This document shows, piece after piece, positions 25,973-37,857 of a DNA stretch of 64,000 bases. The stretch is from Vishniacozyma victoriae (taxonomy: Eukaryota; Basidiomycota; Tremellomycetes; Tremellales; Bulleribasidiaceae). Both the position numbers and the translations under genes were made by a program. The first letter of the stretch is position 1. Each line of letters starts with the position of its first letter. The DNA is taken from positions 248,001 through 312,000 of the forward strand of contig JADPYG010000001.1 in the NCBI GenBank assembly GCA_017654735.1, given 5' to 3'. Below the pieces are notes generated by a model. It searched no databases. It saw nothing but the letters and a program-made list of their open reading frames with translations, and was not told the DNA's origin.

Positions 25973-26174
25973 CTTGAATGAATAGGAGGATGAGATGATC
26001 GGACTGAACAAGTGGAGGTTGATTGAACGCGTCAAGGTAGCGTGGGAAAGTAAAAGTAGACGCGTGAATAGAATAGAACCGTCATTGTTCGCATTGACCG
26101 CCCTGTTTCTATATTCATATCATCGTCTCCTACTCTTATTCTTACTCGAGCCAAGGCAAGACACGACAGACAAT

Positions 26175-27740
26175 ATGCGCTCGACGACATCATTCCTATT
26201 TCTCCTTACGCTGGTCAAAGCGCACGGGGATCACTCCTTCGATCTATCAGATGAAGATGTTGGAATGTCATATGCTGAACGTCATGTACGTCAATTCTTC
26301 TCGTATCCTCGTCATCTCTTCTTTTCACACATGCATCCTACTATCCGTTCTTTTTTTTCGTCCCCAAATTGCTAGGAGATGCAGGAAGAGAGACTGATAT
26401 CAGATGCACACAGAACATCACATCGACTCCTTCGACCTCAATTCATTTTTCGCGCTCCACGACTTGAATTCCGATGGATCATGGGATGAAGCGGAGATTC
26501 AAGCTGTTTATGGTCTTCACCATCATTCAGTGAAGGGGAAAATGCCTGCTGATCATGTTGATAGTAGGGCTGACGTGGTTGTAAAGAAGGTTTTGGAGAA
26601 ACTTGATACGAATAAGGATGGTAAGTGAGACTGTCAGCAATGAGTCGGATTGGGTGATTGGGGCTGGGGAGAGAGTATCTAGGCTCTGAAGACCTATGAT
26701 AAGAAAAGAGGATATATGACTAGACTGGATTAGCGTGTCAATGGAGTAAAGCTGACGAATAGGAAAGATAAGTGAAGCCGAATTCGTAGCGGGTGGAATG
26801 GAGGGTCTACCATCTTTCGAAGGATACAAGGATCTAGGTCGTCAGTCGCAATCTCCGTTTTCTTGGTATCAAGGTATGAAGTGCTGATGACTAGATCACT
26901 ACGATGAAGAATCGGAATAGTAAGATTCCCTATCCAATTGTGCACGAGTAGTAGCTGATGACTAGTTTCTTGCATCATGAAGAGGTATTTACAATCACCG
27001 TCGAGTAGACTCGGACTGATGAGATAGCTGTATCATTCTACACCAGAGACCCAGACTGATGAGGCTTATACTCATCCAGAGGGTAACCGACCTCCCACTA
27101 CATTTTGGTATTCAAGCTGACCGGCCAGATATCGAGCATTTCAGACGTGCGTCCATCTACACTTTCCTGCACCTCCGGCTTTCGAAGGCTTACACGTCCC
27201 CACACTCCATCTCCTGCATACTGCAGATACCACTCACACATCTATACATACAGAGACTGACATGCAGACCACCAACACATTGAAGACGAAGAAGACGCCC
27301 GTGAACGTGAATTCGAAGGACTCCCCCAAACAGCCGATCTAGGAACCGACCACGAAGCAAAAGATCCACTAGCAGAACACGCTCACGCAGAAGGTGAAGG
27401 ACCATCTTCCACCCTCCCACCTCAGGACGACCAAGTACCCATGTCGGCAGGTGATGCTAGACCACCTCGATCTACTCCTAATCGATTGGTAGATGAGGAA
27501 GAGGAATCTGTGAATCTGAAGGAATTGAAAGAGAGTGTTAAAGGCAAAGCGAGGGTTGGTCATGGTGTACCGAGAAGTCCTGAGGAGAGGTTGAAAGCTG
27601 GGGTCCCTTATAGTGAGTTCCTAATCATTCCTGTCAGGATGGAGCTGATGATTAGAATACAAGTGAGTTACTTACTCCGGATGGGATTGGGATACTGACG
27701 TTGTAGGATGCGAAAAGGATTACGAGCGGATGAATTCTAA
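26175..27740 (+). CDS. SSP120: EF-hand Ca2+-binding protein of the secretory pathway (nucleobindin/Ssp120-like)
   Basis: A luminal Ca2+-binding protein of ER/Golgi. The ATG at 26175 opens a signal peptide (MRSTTSFLFLLTLVKA). Two EF-hands follow: DLNSDGSWDEAE (26463 onward) and DTNKDGKISEAEF (split by an intron at about 26621-26762). The rest is acidic and His-rich (HHQHIEDEEDAREREFE), as in nucleobindins. The 3' end needs a 7-nt exon (27656-27662) between introns 27613-27655 and 27663-27706; each intron has its own GTGAGT donor and CTGAY branch. With it, the protein ends KYKMRKGLRADEF at 27738-27740. Skipping it changes frame and gives a different tail. The C-terminal ADEF resembles HDEL-type retrieval signals, but this is inference. 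The family assignment rests on signal peptide plus paired EF-hands plus acidic region. Confidence 0.78.
27656..27662 (+). other. 7-nt micro-exon of the EF-hand gene
   Basis: AATACAA lies between two complete introns of 43 and 44 nt. Both have GTGAGT donors, CTGAT/CTGAC branch sites and TAG acceptors. Including it joins codons TAT A-AA TAC AA-G and leads to an in-frame stop at 27740. Confidence 0.65.
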
Positions 27741-27956
27741 GTCTTGAAGATTAGCGGAAAGAATCACCGGGCGTACTTGTCCTGGATCATCCGACGTGAG
27801 GGTGCATCAAGCGATATGTGGAGCTACCGGTAGTATACAAAGCCAGATGGTTATACATATTCTTACTGTATATACAAACGATGTATCGTTATGCTAAATA
27901 TATCCATTACGTCGTCACCCCATTCAGCCTCAGCAGAATCAAACGTCATCATTAAA

Positions 27957-28877
27957 TCATACTTCCACCCCGTCCTTTTCACTCGCCTTCACCTCAGCTC
28001 CATTTCCACTTTCAGACTCCGCCATAGTACCCTTCTCCTTCTCCTCAGCTGTAAGCGCCTCTAGTATTTTCAATTCCTCTTCGAATCCCCCAACACTCAA
28101 AATCAACTTTGCTCCCTCTCCAACTCCTAAGGTAGTGGGATCTACCAGTTCGGTGTACCTCTCGTGAGATTCTGGGACGGGGGTGAAGCGGGTTTTGACC
28201 CATTTCTCACGTAAGGAAGCGGCCCATGCTTCTTTCGTTCGACCGCCAGAATAAGCTATCTCCGTCAGCTAGATTCATTTGACAGAGGAATGACTGACTT
28301 CTTGATCGTTCTTTCGTTTCCAACAGATCAACCAGTTCTGGCGATTCGGCTTCTACTTCCCTCGAAGCATTCATCTGCCTACTTCGTGAGTGAGGCTCAG
28401 ATTGGGGAAGGGGACATACCACCATCCAATAAAACTAAATCGATCCTGTTTACTAGACCCCCCTTTGAAAACTGGAATTGGTCTACCGAAATTCACCTTA
28501 TCCTTTTTCCAATCTTCCACAATAACTTCCGAGCCGGTATGTGACCATACTTCCCCTCCTGATTCCCAAAGCGGTTGAGCACGGGGGAAAAGCATAATGT
28601 ACGCAATCAAATGACGTAACGGGTGTGGAGGATATATCTTCTTGTCTTTCTTCGCAGCATGTTCGAATCCTTGTTCTTCGGCGTATGTGCCGATGTGGGG
28701 GTGGGAGAAGTAATTGAATGTACCTTGTTGAACTGTACTGAAGATTGATTCGAGTCGTTGAAGGTGATCTTCTATCGTTTTGACTTTTGGCTTAGACGTC
28801 TGAGGGGACCAGGGAGGTGTATCGTCTGCTTTGGGCTGGAATCCGGGTCGTTTAGAGGGAGGAACATAAGCGGACAT
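27957..28877 (-). CDS. Conserved-looking protein of unknown function (278 residues)
   Basis: I do not recognise the family. The start is the ATG at 28875-28877, and MSAYVPPSKRPGFQP is a short basic leader seen in several nuclear and mitochondrial proteins. Three exons close exactly in frame: 28420-28877, 28299-28378 and 27957-28255 (837 nt in total). The middle 80-nt exon is bracketed by introns 28379-28419 and 28256-28298 and is necessary to enter the frame of the third exon. The central part is amphipathic (HPLRHLIAYIMLFPRAQPLW) and contains RFSFIGWW; the C-terminus is Glu/Lys-rich (LKILEALTAEEKEK) with a disordered acidic end. There is no membrane segment. It is convergent with the EF-hand gene (216 bp) and head-to-head with CDK1 (348 bp). 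Confidence 0.7.
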
Positions 28878-29225
28878 CTCGGATATATCACCGTAGTGAT
28901 GGATTTACAACAGAGCTGACTGAAAATCTTGTTCTAGGGTGTATGCACAGACCAGGTACCTAAAGGACCACCTCCACTTTAGTCCATCTTCCCACGGTAT
29001 CTGTGAAAGACCACGTGTAAATACTTCCGTAAGGCAGTGGAGTGCTAAAGGTATCTGAACGCGACGCGACAGAAATCAACCAACCATCCAGAGTACAGGA
29101 CTGTCTTCAGTTTACTCTATACTATACTCTATCATACTACCATACATTCAACAGTATATCTTGTCACGATCACATCTCAAATCAACCTACGACTCGCCAG
29201 ACTCCTGTAGAAGGAAGCAACAATC

Positions 29226-31032
<1,807 letters not shown>

Positions 31033-31353
31033 TCCCGCATGCTCCATCTCGACCCGACTTGACTCTTCCGACCGACTGCTTCAATCTCAACGTTTCATAT
31101 CATGTATATACCGTCACTTGATTCCATCTATTATATCGCATGCACTGTTTTGTGTTTATCTTCACTGTACCAGAAGGGAATCGTCTGCACTCGGCTTACA
31201 AGAAATCTGGTTTATCTCTCTCCCAGTTGGCTGACGAACGACGCTGAACCAGGAGGACTTGTCTAAGAGGACATAGGTCGATTTGGGGTAGAGGTAGACG
31301 TGCATGGTGGTGTTACATGGGGCGGAGTACATTATATGGATTAGGTGACTAGT
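31033..31353. other. Convergent intergenic region CDK1 / SEN34
   Basis: 321 bp between two stop codons hold both 3' UTRs. No other feature was seen. Confidence 0.4.
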
Positions 31354-32686
31354 CTATCCAAAGTTGGCCCATTCCAGACTATAAAACTCTACTCCGCCCT
31401 TCTCTCCATCGCTCACCAGCTCATGGGCGACCTCATCTTCGCTTGCTCCTATCCTATCCCCACGCTCCTTCTTCTCCTGCTCCTGCTCATCAAGCTCACT
31501 CCGCTCGCTCTCGCTCGAAACACAACAAATCAATCCAGCCTTCTTTGTCCCAGTCCCCAACCTTCCCCACGCAACAATCTCCATAGGTTTAATAAACTCA
31601 TCATGTCGTATAACTTGAGAAGTGAAATGAGCATGATACCGTAAATAATCACCTGGGTAAATTAGGTATTCACCTCCGAACCTGGGTCCTAGACCCATTC
31701 GGTATTGTAGTGAAGAGAGGGATTGGAAGGTTTGGAGGTTTGCGCGTTGTTGGGGTGTTGTTGGGTAGGGAAAGAGTGGATTTGGGATGGTTGAGACTTT
31801 GTTGGGTATGGTAGAGGCGGTTGGGAGGGAGGGAGGTAGGGATGGGACTGTATGGAAATATCCGGGTGAAGGTTGTGGTTTCCCCTTATTCGTAGTCGAT
31901 GACGGTGCCAAAGTCGAAGTAGGAGTCGATTCTTTCGTATCAAGCTTCAACTTCGAGCTCGATCCCTCTCCTTCACCTTCAATCGTAGGCTCCGGTGTGA
32001 ACAGATCACCCTCGGATATTCCCTTCTTAGCGGCCTTAGCTCTAGCCCTCTCTTCCCGCTTTGCTTTCGCTTTATCCCCTCCTTTAGCAAACATCTCTTT
32101 AGCTGCTTGAGCATTTCTTTCCGCTTCTTCTCTTGCTATTCTTTCTAGATTTTGGATTCGGTTGATTCGGAGGTTCTTTTGGTGCTCGATTTGGGATGGG
32201 GATGGGATTGTTGGTGTGGGGGAGATGGGTACTAAATGGCATATACCTATTTATCAGCTTTTTCTACATTTTAACTGGTGGATGATAGATATGATGGAGG
32301 AGTGGAAAAGGAGAAGAGGAGAAGACTCACCTGATCTAACCAAATGCGCAGTCTCTTCTTGCATTAAAGTCATTGGTAGACCTAGGAACCCATTTTGTTG
32401 AGATACACCTGGTAATGTCCCAACTCTAAGTCCGGAGATATCATGTTGACAATGTAATGTAGCGGCGGCTACGCATCAGCTTTCATCCACATTTGCAAAG
32501 TCATGCTTCCTTCGTCTGCTACCCTCTCATGTTATTCTATCGCAAGACGCGAGAGTAGAGAGAGCACTGAATTGTCACGGAGGGGATGGTGGACATACTT
32601 TGAGCATCCCATATTGTAGCTACACCATTAATGAGGTATAGTGGGATTGTAGAAGGACCAGCTTCCCCTTCCATCATAGTAGTCAT
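31354..32686 (-). CDS. SEN34: tRNA-splicing endonuclease subunit Sen34
   Basis: One of the two catalytic subunits of the SEN endonuclease; Sen34 cuts the 3' splice site of intron-containing pre-tRNAs. The ATG at 32684-32686 starts MTTMMEGEAGPSTIPLYLIN, followed by ATIWDAQS and, after an intron, LRVGTLPGVSQQNGFLGLPM and MTLMQEETAHLV, the Sen34 N-terminal domain. A long Lys/Arg/Ala-rich helical linker and a Pro/Ser-rich linker come next. The C-terminal nuclease domain has FGGEYLIYPGDYLRYHAHF, with the catalytic Tyr and His, and the catalytic Lys in TKKAGLI. Ser/Glu-rich SESERSELDEQEQ interrupts the domain before the last strand, FYSLEWANFG. Introns are at about 32470-32598 and 32234-32329. It shares a 187-bp divergent promoter with LSM2, and its likely substrate class includes the tRNA-Pro at 18593. 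Confidence 0.9.
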
Positions 32687-32873
32687 GGTCGTAACACTGT
32701 TCTTGGTTATAAGATATCGTAAGGAGTCGAGTTAGTGCAATGAGTTGATCTGAAATTCAGGAATGTGCCCCGCATTGAACAGGTGAAACTTATTTTAGTG
32801 TACCGTTAAGTATGGTAGACGATCAATCAATCCTCGACTGTATATAGCTATCACAGTCTCAGTTACGCTCAGG

Positions 32874-33662
32874 ATGGTAAGTACCCACTTATCGAGCATT
32901 AGCAGTCAGCTGATGATCTAGTTATTCTTCTCGTACGTTGATTTCCCTCTCAGGACCAGAACAGGGATGGAAATTAGCGAGAAGGATGGGAAAGGATTGG
33001 AAAGGCTGATAGATAGATTCTTCAAAACCTTGACGGATCAAGTTATCACTGTAGAACTCAAGAATGATCTAAGTATAACGGGGACTTTGAAATCTGTTGA
33101 TCAGTACGTGGTCCATACTTCTTACCACTACCGCTCGGGAACACCTACTACACGCTAGATTATTTGGTGATGGAATTGATGGATTACTGCTAATGGTAGA
33201 TTCTTAAATATCCGTTTAGATGGTATTCAAGTTGATGATCCCGAGAGACATCCTCATATGGTAGGTTCCCTCCTCTGCTATATTTATGAGTTTCTTGGGG
33301 CTTCTATCGATTATGGACTTGGATGGAAGTGAAAGGGATCAGGAGACAATCCAAAATTCAAACTTCAAGTATCAACGGAATGCCCAAGCAAGGAGCTTCG
33401 ATCCGAGAGATATAACAGGGGCCCTGAAGGAACCGAATCTAGGGGGGGGGGGGGGGAATGTGGACAAGACGGTGCTGATTCCTAGATGGCAGTAAAGAAC
33501 TGTTTTATCCGAGGATCAGTAGTTCGATACGTTAAAATGGCAGCTAGGAATGTAGATACGACATTACTGGAAGACGCAACGAGGAGAGGTACGTTGAACC
33601 AGCTATGAGGTCTACGTGACAGAAGCTGATTGTAAACAGAAGCAAAGGGAGAGAAGAAGTAG
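32874..33662 (+). CDS. LSM2: LSm2, subunit of the U6 and mRNA-decay LSm rings
   Basis: LSm2 sits in LSm2-8 (U6 snRNA, nucleus) and LSm1-7 (mRNA decapping, cytoplasm). Six exons, 32874-32876, 32922-32932, 33017-33103, 33200-33260, 33486-33588 and 33640-33662, sum to 288 nt and encode 95 residues, the same length as human LSm2. Exon 1 is only the ATG and exon 2 is 11 nt; together they encode MLFFS, matching the conserved MLF-SFFK start. Sm motif 1 is ELKNDLSITGTLKSVDQFLNI, and Sm motif 2 is NCFIRGSVVRYV. An in-frame ATG inside intron 2 (32967) could start a different N-terminus, but would lose MLFFS. Intron 4 (225 nt) contains a run of 15 G. Confidence 0.93.
32922..32932 (+). other. 11-nt micro-exon of LSM2
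   Basis: TTATTCTTCTC lies between a CTGAT...TAG acceptor and a GTACGT donor. It supplies LFFS of the conserved LSm2 N-terminus, after a first coding exon consisting only of the ATG (32874-32876). Confidence 0.85.
33442..33456 (+). repeat. 15-G homopolymer in LSM2 intron 4
   Basis: An uninterrupted run of 15 G lies about 30 nt before the acceptor of the gene's longest intron. It could form a G-quadruplex and is also a place where length may be misread. Confidence 0.8.
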
Positions 33663-34016
33663 GATAAATGAAATCGCTTTGAGGAAGGGGTTAAGAGATG
33701 ATAGGGAGATCGTTGGGCTAGACGCATATATGGCATCGCATGTAATGAATAATACAATTTCTATTTGGTGTTGGTAATATAATGGGTACGAAAAGATCGG
33801 TATTTACAATAATCGTGATAGCACGCGCGTGAAGGGCCGTAAGCGGTCCCCTGTCCCCATCTGAGCAATCGACTCCTACTATTATACAAGTCCTCCTTCA
33901 TCCCCCCCACTGATTTCGACAAGTATTGTCCCCGTTGCGAACTCCCGGCCGGACGACCTAACAAGCTGATGATCCGTCGGCCTGAGATATGACGACTGAC
34001 GGCCTGGCGGCCTGGC
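33663..34016. other. Convergent intergenic region LSM2 / ECO1
   Basis: 354 bp between two stop codons. The right half is GC-rich with GGCCTGGCGGCCTGGCC just after the ECO1 stop. No gene was seen. Confidence 0.4.
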
Positions 34017-35224
34017 CTAGAGCTGCGACTCATCATCCACAAAAACCCTAACTTCCCCACCACCCCATTTCTCCATGGTAATCCGTCCACTGTTTGTAGG
34101 TTGTGAAAAAGCGACTTCTCCTTTCCGAGGATCAAATAATGTTCCGGCGATAGTATTTTCACATGCGGCGTCTAATAAAAGTTTGGCGAGACCTGTAGAA
34201 CGGTAGTTTGGGATAGTGAATAGCCTATGAATGCCAAGAGGTGTGGGGAGGGGTGTTGATCTGTTTCGTAAGTATTGGTAAGCAGAGAGTGAAACTGACG
34301 TACTCGCATAAAACTCCTTCTCCTGAATCAACTACCTTACCGCCTTTTACCTCGTTGGGCTTCAAGACTCTCATAGCCCATTTTATCGGTTGGGAGACTA
34401 CAACTGAAACAACTCGTTCTTTTGGTGTGCCTTTTTGAGTAGCCTTTAGTCGACCTGGTGGTGGGGAAGTTGTTGTAAGTAGGAATATCTTGCATTGATC
34501 CAGAATTGAGGGTGGGAGTGGTGGAGATGAGAGTACCGTATCGATCGTTTTGAGGATATCGTCCAACTTTCTATTAGCCCTTACGACATTTGATGAGGGG
34601 GTACATACCTTGACACCGCCATATGATCCATCCGCTACTAACACCCTTCCTCTCCCTTTTCCATTGAAAGGTACATTCTCCTTGATGACCCTCCATCCCT
34701 TATACCCATTCTCCACTTTGGATTTAACCCTCTTGCCACGTCCTAGTCCATCCCAGATTATCCCCCTCGTTACTCTGGCATGATGTTTTTCGTGTGTCCC
34801 TTCATCGTCTCCTCCTCTTATATATGACATCTGACATTGTGGGCATGTATGTAGTAATGGTAAATGAGTTAAATGCATTTGTCGGAATCTGTCATCTTCT
34901 TTCGGTTTCTTGACTACTTTTGGATCGGATTTTGTGCTTGAAAGAGGTCGTTTCTTATTTGGTAAGTTGAAGAAGCTACCCAGAGTCACTTGTGTCGGTT
35001 GTTTGGACTTGAAAGGTGAGATATTCTCCTTGTCGGATGTATTGAAAGGAGGAGGATCGATATTGTCTGATGAGGCGTGTGGAGTGATTAGAGGAGAGGT
35101 GGGCGGGGTGATGTCGAATATGAGGCTCGAGGATGATTGGCTAGGTCGGGCTCGACCATATGTTACTGGTTGTCTATCATTAGCTCACTTACTCTATCTA
35201 TGATTTGGGGTCTCACCTCGACAT
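34017..35224 (-). CDS. ECO1: Sister-chromatid cohesion acetyltransferase Eco1/Ctf7
   Basis: A nuclear acetyltransferase that modifies the cohesin subunit Smc3 during S phase. Exons 35217-35224 (8 nt), 34304-35173 and 34017-34260 add to 1122 nt and 373 residues. The first exon carries only MSR (last codon split). Near residue 65 a perfect PCNA-interacting box, QVTLGSFF, follows a KENIS stretch. Next comes the Eco1 C2H2-type zinc finger (CPQCQMSY...THEKHH), and then a GNAT-fold domain: GLGIHRLFTIPNYRSTGLAKLL (here IHRLFTIP...GLAKLLLDAA) and FSQPTNSGRITMEKWGGGEV at the C-terminus. The zinc finger plus PIP box plus C-terminal acetyltransferase is diagnostic of Eco1/ESCO. It is divergent from the fumarase gene with 278 bp between starts. 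Confidence 0.92.
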
Positions 35225-35502
35225 ATCTACAAGCACCCCAGTAATGACAGTACAAGCACTAGCACCTAGCACCTAGCAAAATGAAAGTGATGATATGAGT
35301 GATCAGAAACCAGTCGCGTCGCGTCCTCGTGCCTAATATCTTTGAATGAATCATGTTCCCGAAATTCCCCGGCCGAATATACCCGCTTAAAGTGATGTCG
35401 TTTATTAGGGGCCCAGTAGAAAGTAGGTCAGGCAAGTCAGTCTACTCTATAAGTAAGTTACTAGTATTCATCACTAGCAACAGCCCCGAGCAAGTGAACC
35501 AC

Positions 35503-37600
35503 ATGATCCCCCGAACATCAATCATCAGATCGGCATCAAGCGTAAGCCCCCTTCCCTCAATACCATGTCAAGTGTGGGACCGGCTCTGATTACCCGTAGC
35601 TTGCTCGACGACAGATTCAACCTTCTACTACACTTCTTGCGCGACGAGCATTCGGTGTTACTTCTATCAACATGGCTAAAACTCGAACTGAGAAGGATAC
35701 ATTTGGACCTCTTGAGGTTCCTGGGGAACATTATTGGGGTGCTCAGACTGAGAGGTCTAGGGGAAATTTCAAAATTGGTTAGTCCTCATTCCTCTGCCGC
35801 CAGGCAGAATGACCATGCACTCGTCAGCGATAAACTTGTCAAGTGCCGCTGACTCGTGGACTATCGCTGACAATCCAGGAGGAGTGGCAGAACGAATGCC
35901 TCAACCTTTAATCAAAGCTTTCGGAGTCCTCAAGAAGGCAGCAGCAACTATCAACGAGACTTATGGCCTAGACCCAAAAGTCGCAGACCATATTCGAAAA
36001 GCAGCCGATGAAGTCATTTCTGGTAAACTTGGAATGGAGGAATTCCCATTGGTCGTTTTCCAAACTGGATCTGGAACTCAGACTAATATGAATGTTAATG
36101 AGGTTATTAGTAATCGGGCTATTGAGATGATGGGAGGAGAGATGGGATCAAAGAAACCTGTTCATCCTAATGATCATGTCAACATGTCTCAGTCTTCCAA
36201 CGATTCGTGAGTACTGCCAGCTTCCGATAGGAAGCGTCCCTTGCAAATGAGCATCAAGGCGACAGTCGCTGATAGTAGCTTCCCTACAGCTATGCACATT
36301 GCAGCAGTATGCGAAATCAACGAATCCTTAATTCCCGCTCTTACCGAGTTACGAGACGCAATGGAAGCGAAGAGAGCATCGTTCGAACATATCGTTAAAA
36401 TCGGTCGAACCCATTTACAAGATGCCACCCCCTTGACATTGGGTCAGGAATTCAGTGGTTACGTCTGTCAGTTGGATAGGAGTATTGTAAGGGCCAAGAG
36501 TACTTTGGAGCATTTGTCCATGCTTGCTCAAGGTGGAACTGCCGTTGGTACCGTGCGTCCTCTTCTTTTCTTTAAATCTCCGATCGAAAGAAGAGACGTA
36601 GCTGATCAGTAGGGACTCAACACTAAAGCCGGATTCGACGTCAAGGTCGCTGATGAAATTTCAAAAATCACCGGACATAAATTCATCACGGCCCCAAACA
36701 AGGTATGCCCATCCTACAGAATGAGAGTAAAGACTGACGACCAGTTTGAAGCCCTAGCAGCTCACGACGCTATCGTCGAAGCTTCCGGTGCCCTCAACAC
36801 TATCGCTGTATCATTCATGAAGATTGCCAATGATATCCGATACCTTGGATCCGGACCTCGATGTGGTCTTGGAGAATTGGAGTTGCCCGAGAATGAGCCT
36901 GGATCGTCCATCATGCCTGGAAAGTGGGTCTATTCTCCTTCCATCTCTCCTTCCTCATTCTCCCTGCTTAGTCGTCCTTGATCTCCTTCCTTGATCTCCT
37001 AGCGGTCGCTTTAACGGGCTTTTTGGACTTAGCTGACAACAGGGTAAACCCCACCCAATGTGAAGCTCTTACCATGGTCGCATGCCAGGTCATGGGTAAT
37101 CACACTGCCATCACTGTCGCTGGTTCATACGGTCAATTCGAGTTGAACGTCTTCAAGCCAGTCATGATTAAAAACTTGCTACAATCCATTACCATCTTGG
37201 CGGATGGAGCTAGGAGTTTCACCGAACACTGTGTTGTTGGAATCAAGGCGAACGAGGAGAAGATCAAGAAGATCATGAACGAGTCTCTTATGCTGTGAGT
37301 CATTCCCAACTATGAAAGGGAAAGAGACTGATGGTAGTGCTACCTGCCTAAACTCTGTTCTCGGATATGACGACGTAGCTGCCATTGCAAAGAACGCACA
37401 CAAGAAGGGTATCACGTAAGTTTACTTTATTGTCCGGTATGATCGGGAGCTAATGGCAAAGGTTGAAAGAATCAACCCTTGAATCAGGCTTGCTATCGGC
37501 AGAAGAATTCGATAAGCGTGTCAGACCTGAACGTAAGTTGTCCCACTATGTCAGAGGCTGTGCTAATGATATAGTCATGCTTGCTCCTGATGAGGTTTAG
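35503..37600 (+). CDS. FUM1: Fumarate hydratase, class II, with mitochondrial presequence
   Basis: Interconverts fumarate and malate in the TCA cycle; in many fungi the same gene also supplies cytosolic fumarase. The ATG at 35503 (exon 1, 39 nt) gives an Arg/Ser-rich presequence ([13 protein letters not shown], then [18 protein letters not shown]). The mature protein begins near [13 protein letters not shown]. Signatures: [13 protein letters not shown], catalytic-His region [16 protein letters not shown] and [13 protein letters not shown]. The C-terminus is ELMLAPDEV, stop 37598-37600. Exons 35503-35541, 35600-35777, 35879-36206, 36279-36552, 36613-36702, 36745-36923 and onward keep frame; the intron at 36924-37042 is long. 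The intron at 36207-36278 contains a perfect GATA-loop hairpin. Length, about 490 residues, is normal. Confidence 0.94.
36220..36235 (+). repeat. Mini-hairpin GCTTCC-GATA-GGAAGC in a fumarase intron
   Basis: A perfect 6-bp stem with a GATA loop, 13 nt after the donor. It differs from the CDK1 intron 6 copy by one C-G pair changed to G-C and by GATA versus GACA. Confidence 0.5.
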
Positions 37601-37857
37601 GGTTGTTTCATGCATAAATTTTGGGGTTGTTCCTTGATGAAATACACACACACATATACACTGATTGTTCTTGGCGTAATGTGTTTGAGTAGAATATCAT
37701 TCAACGTTGATTTAAACCTCCCTTTCGATCGGACATTACTAACTCTCTCTTCATCTCGTTCCTTCATAATCTCTATTCACCTCAACACTCGAGCATATAG
37801 CGATACTATCTTAGAGTCACCTATTCCCACTCTCTTACGCACACAGATCATCGAACA

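Noticed and set aside
33286..33495. 69-codon open frame across LSM2 intron 4
   Set aside because: It reads through the G15 tract as poly-Gly; retaining the intron puts a stop in the LSM2 frame. It is intron sequence.
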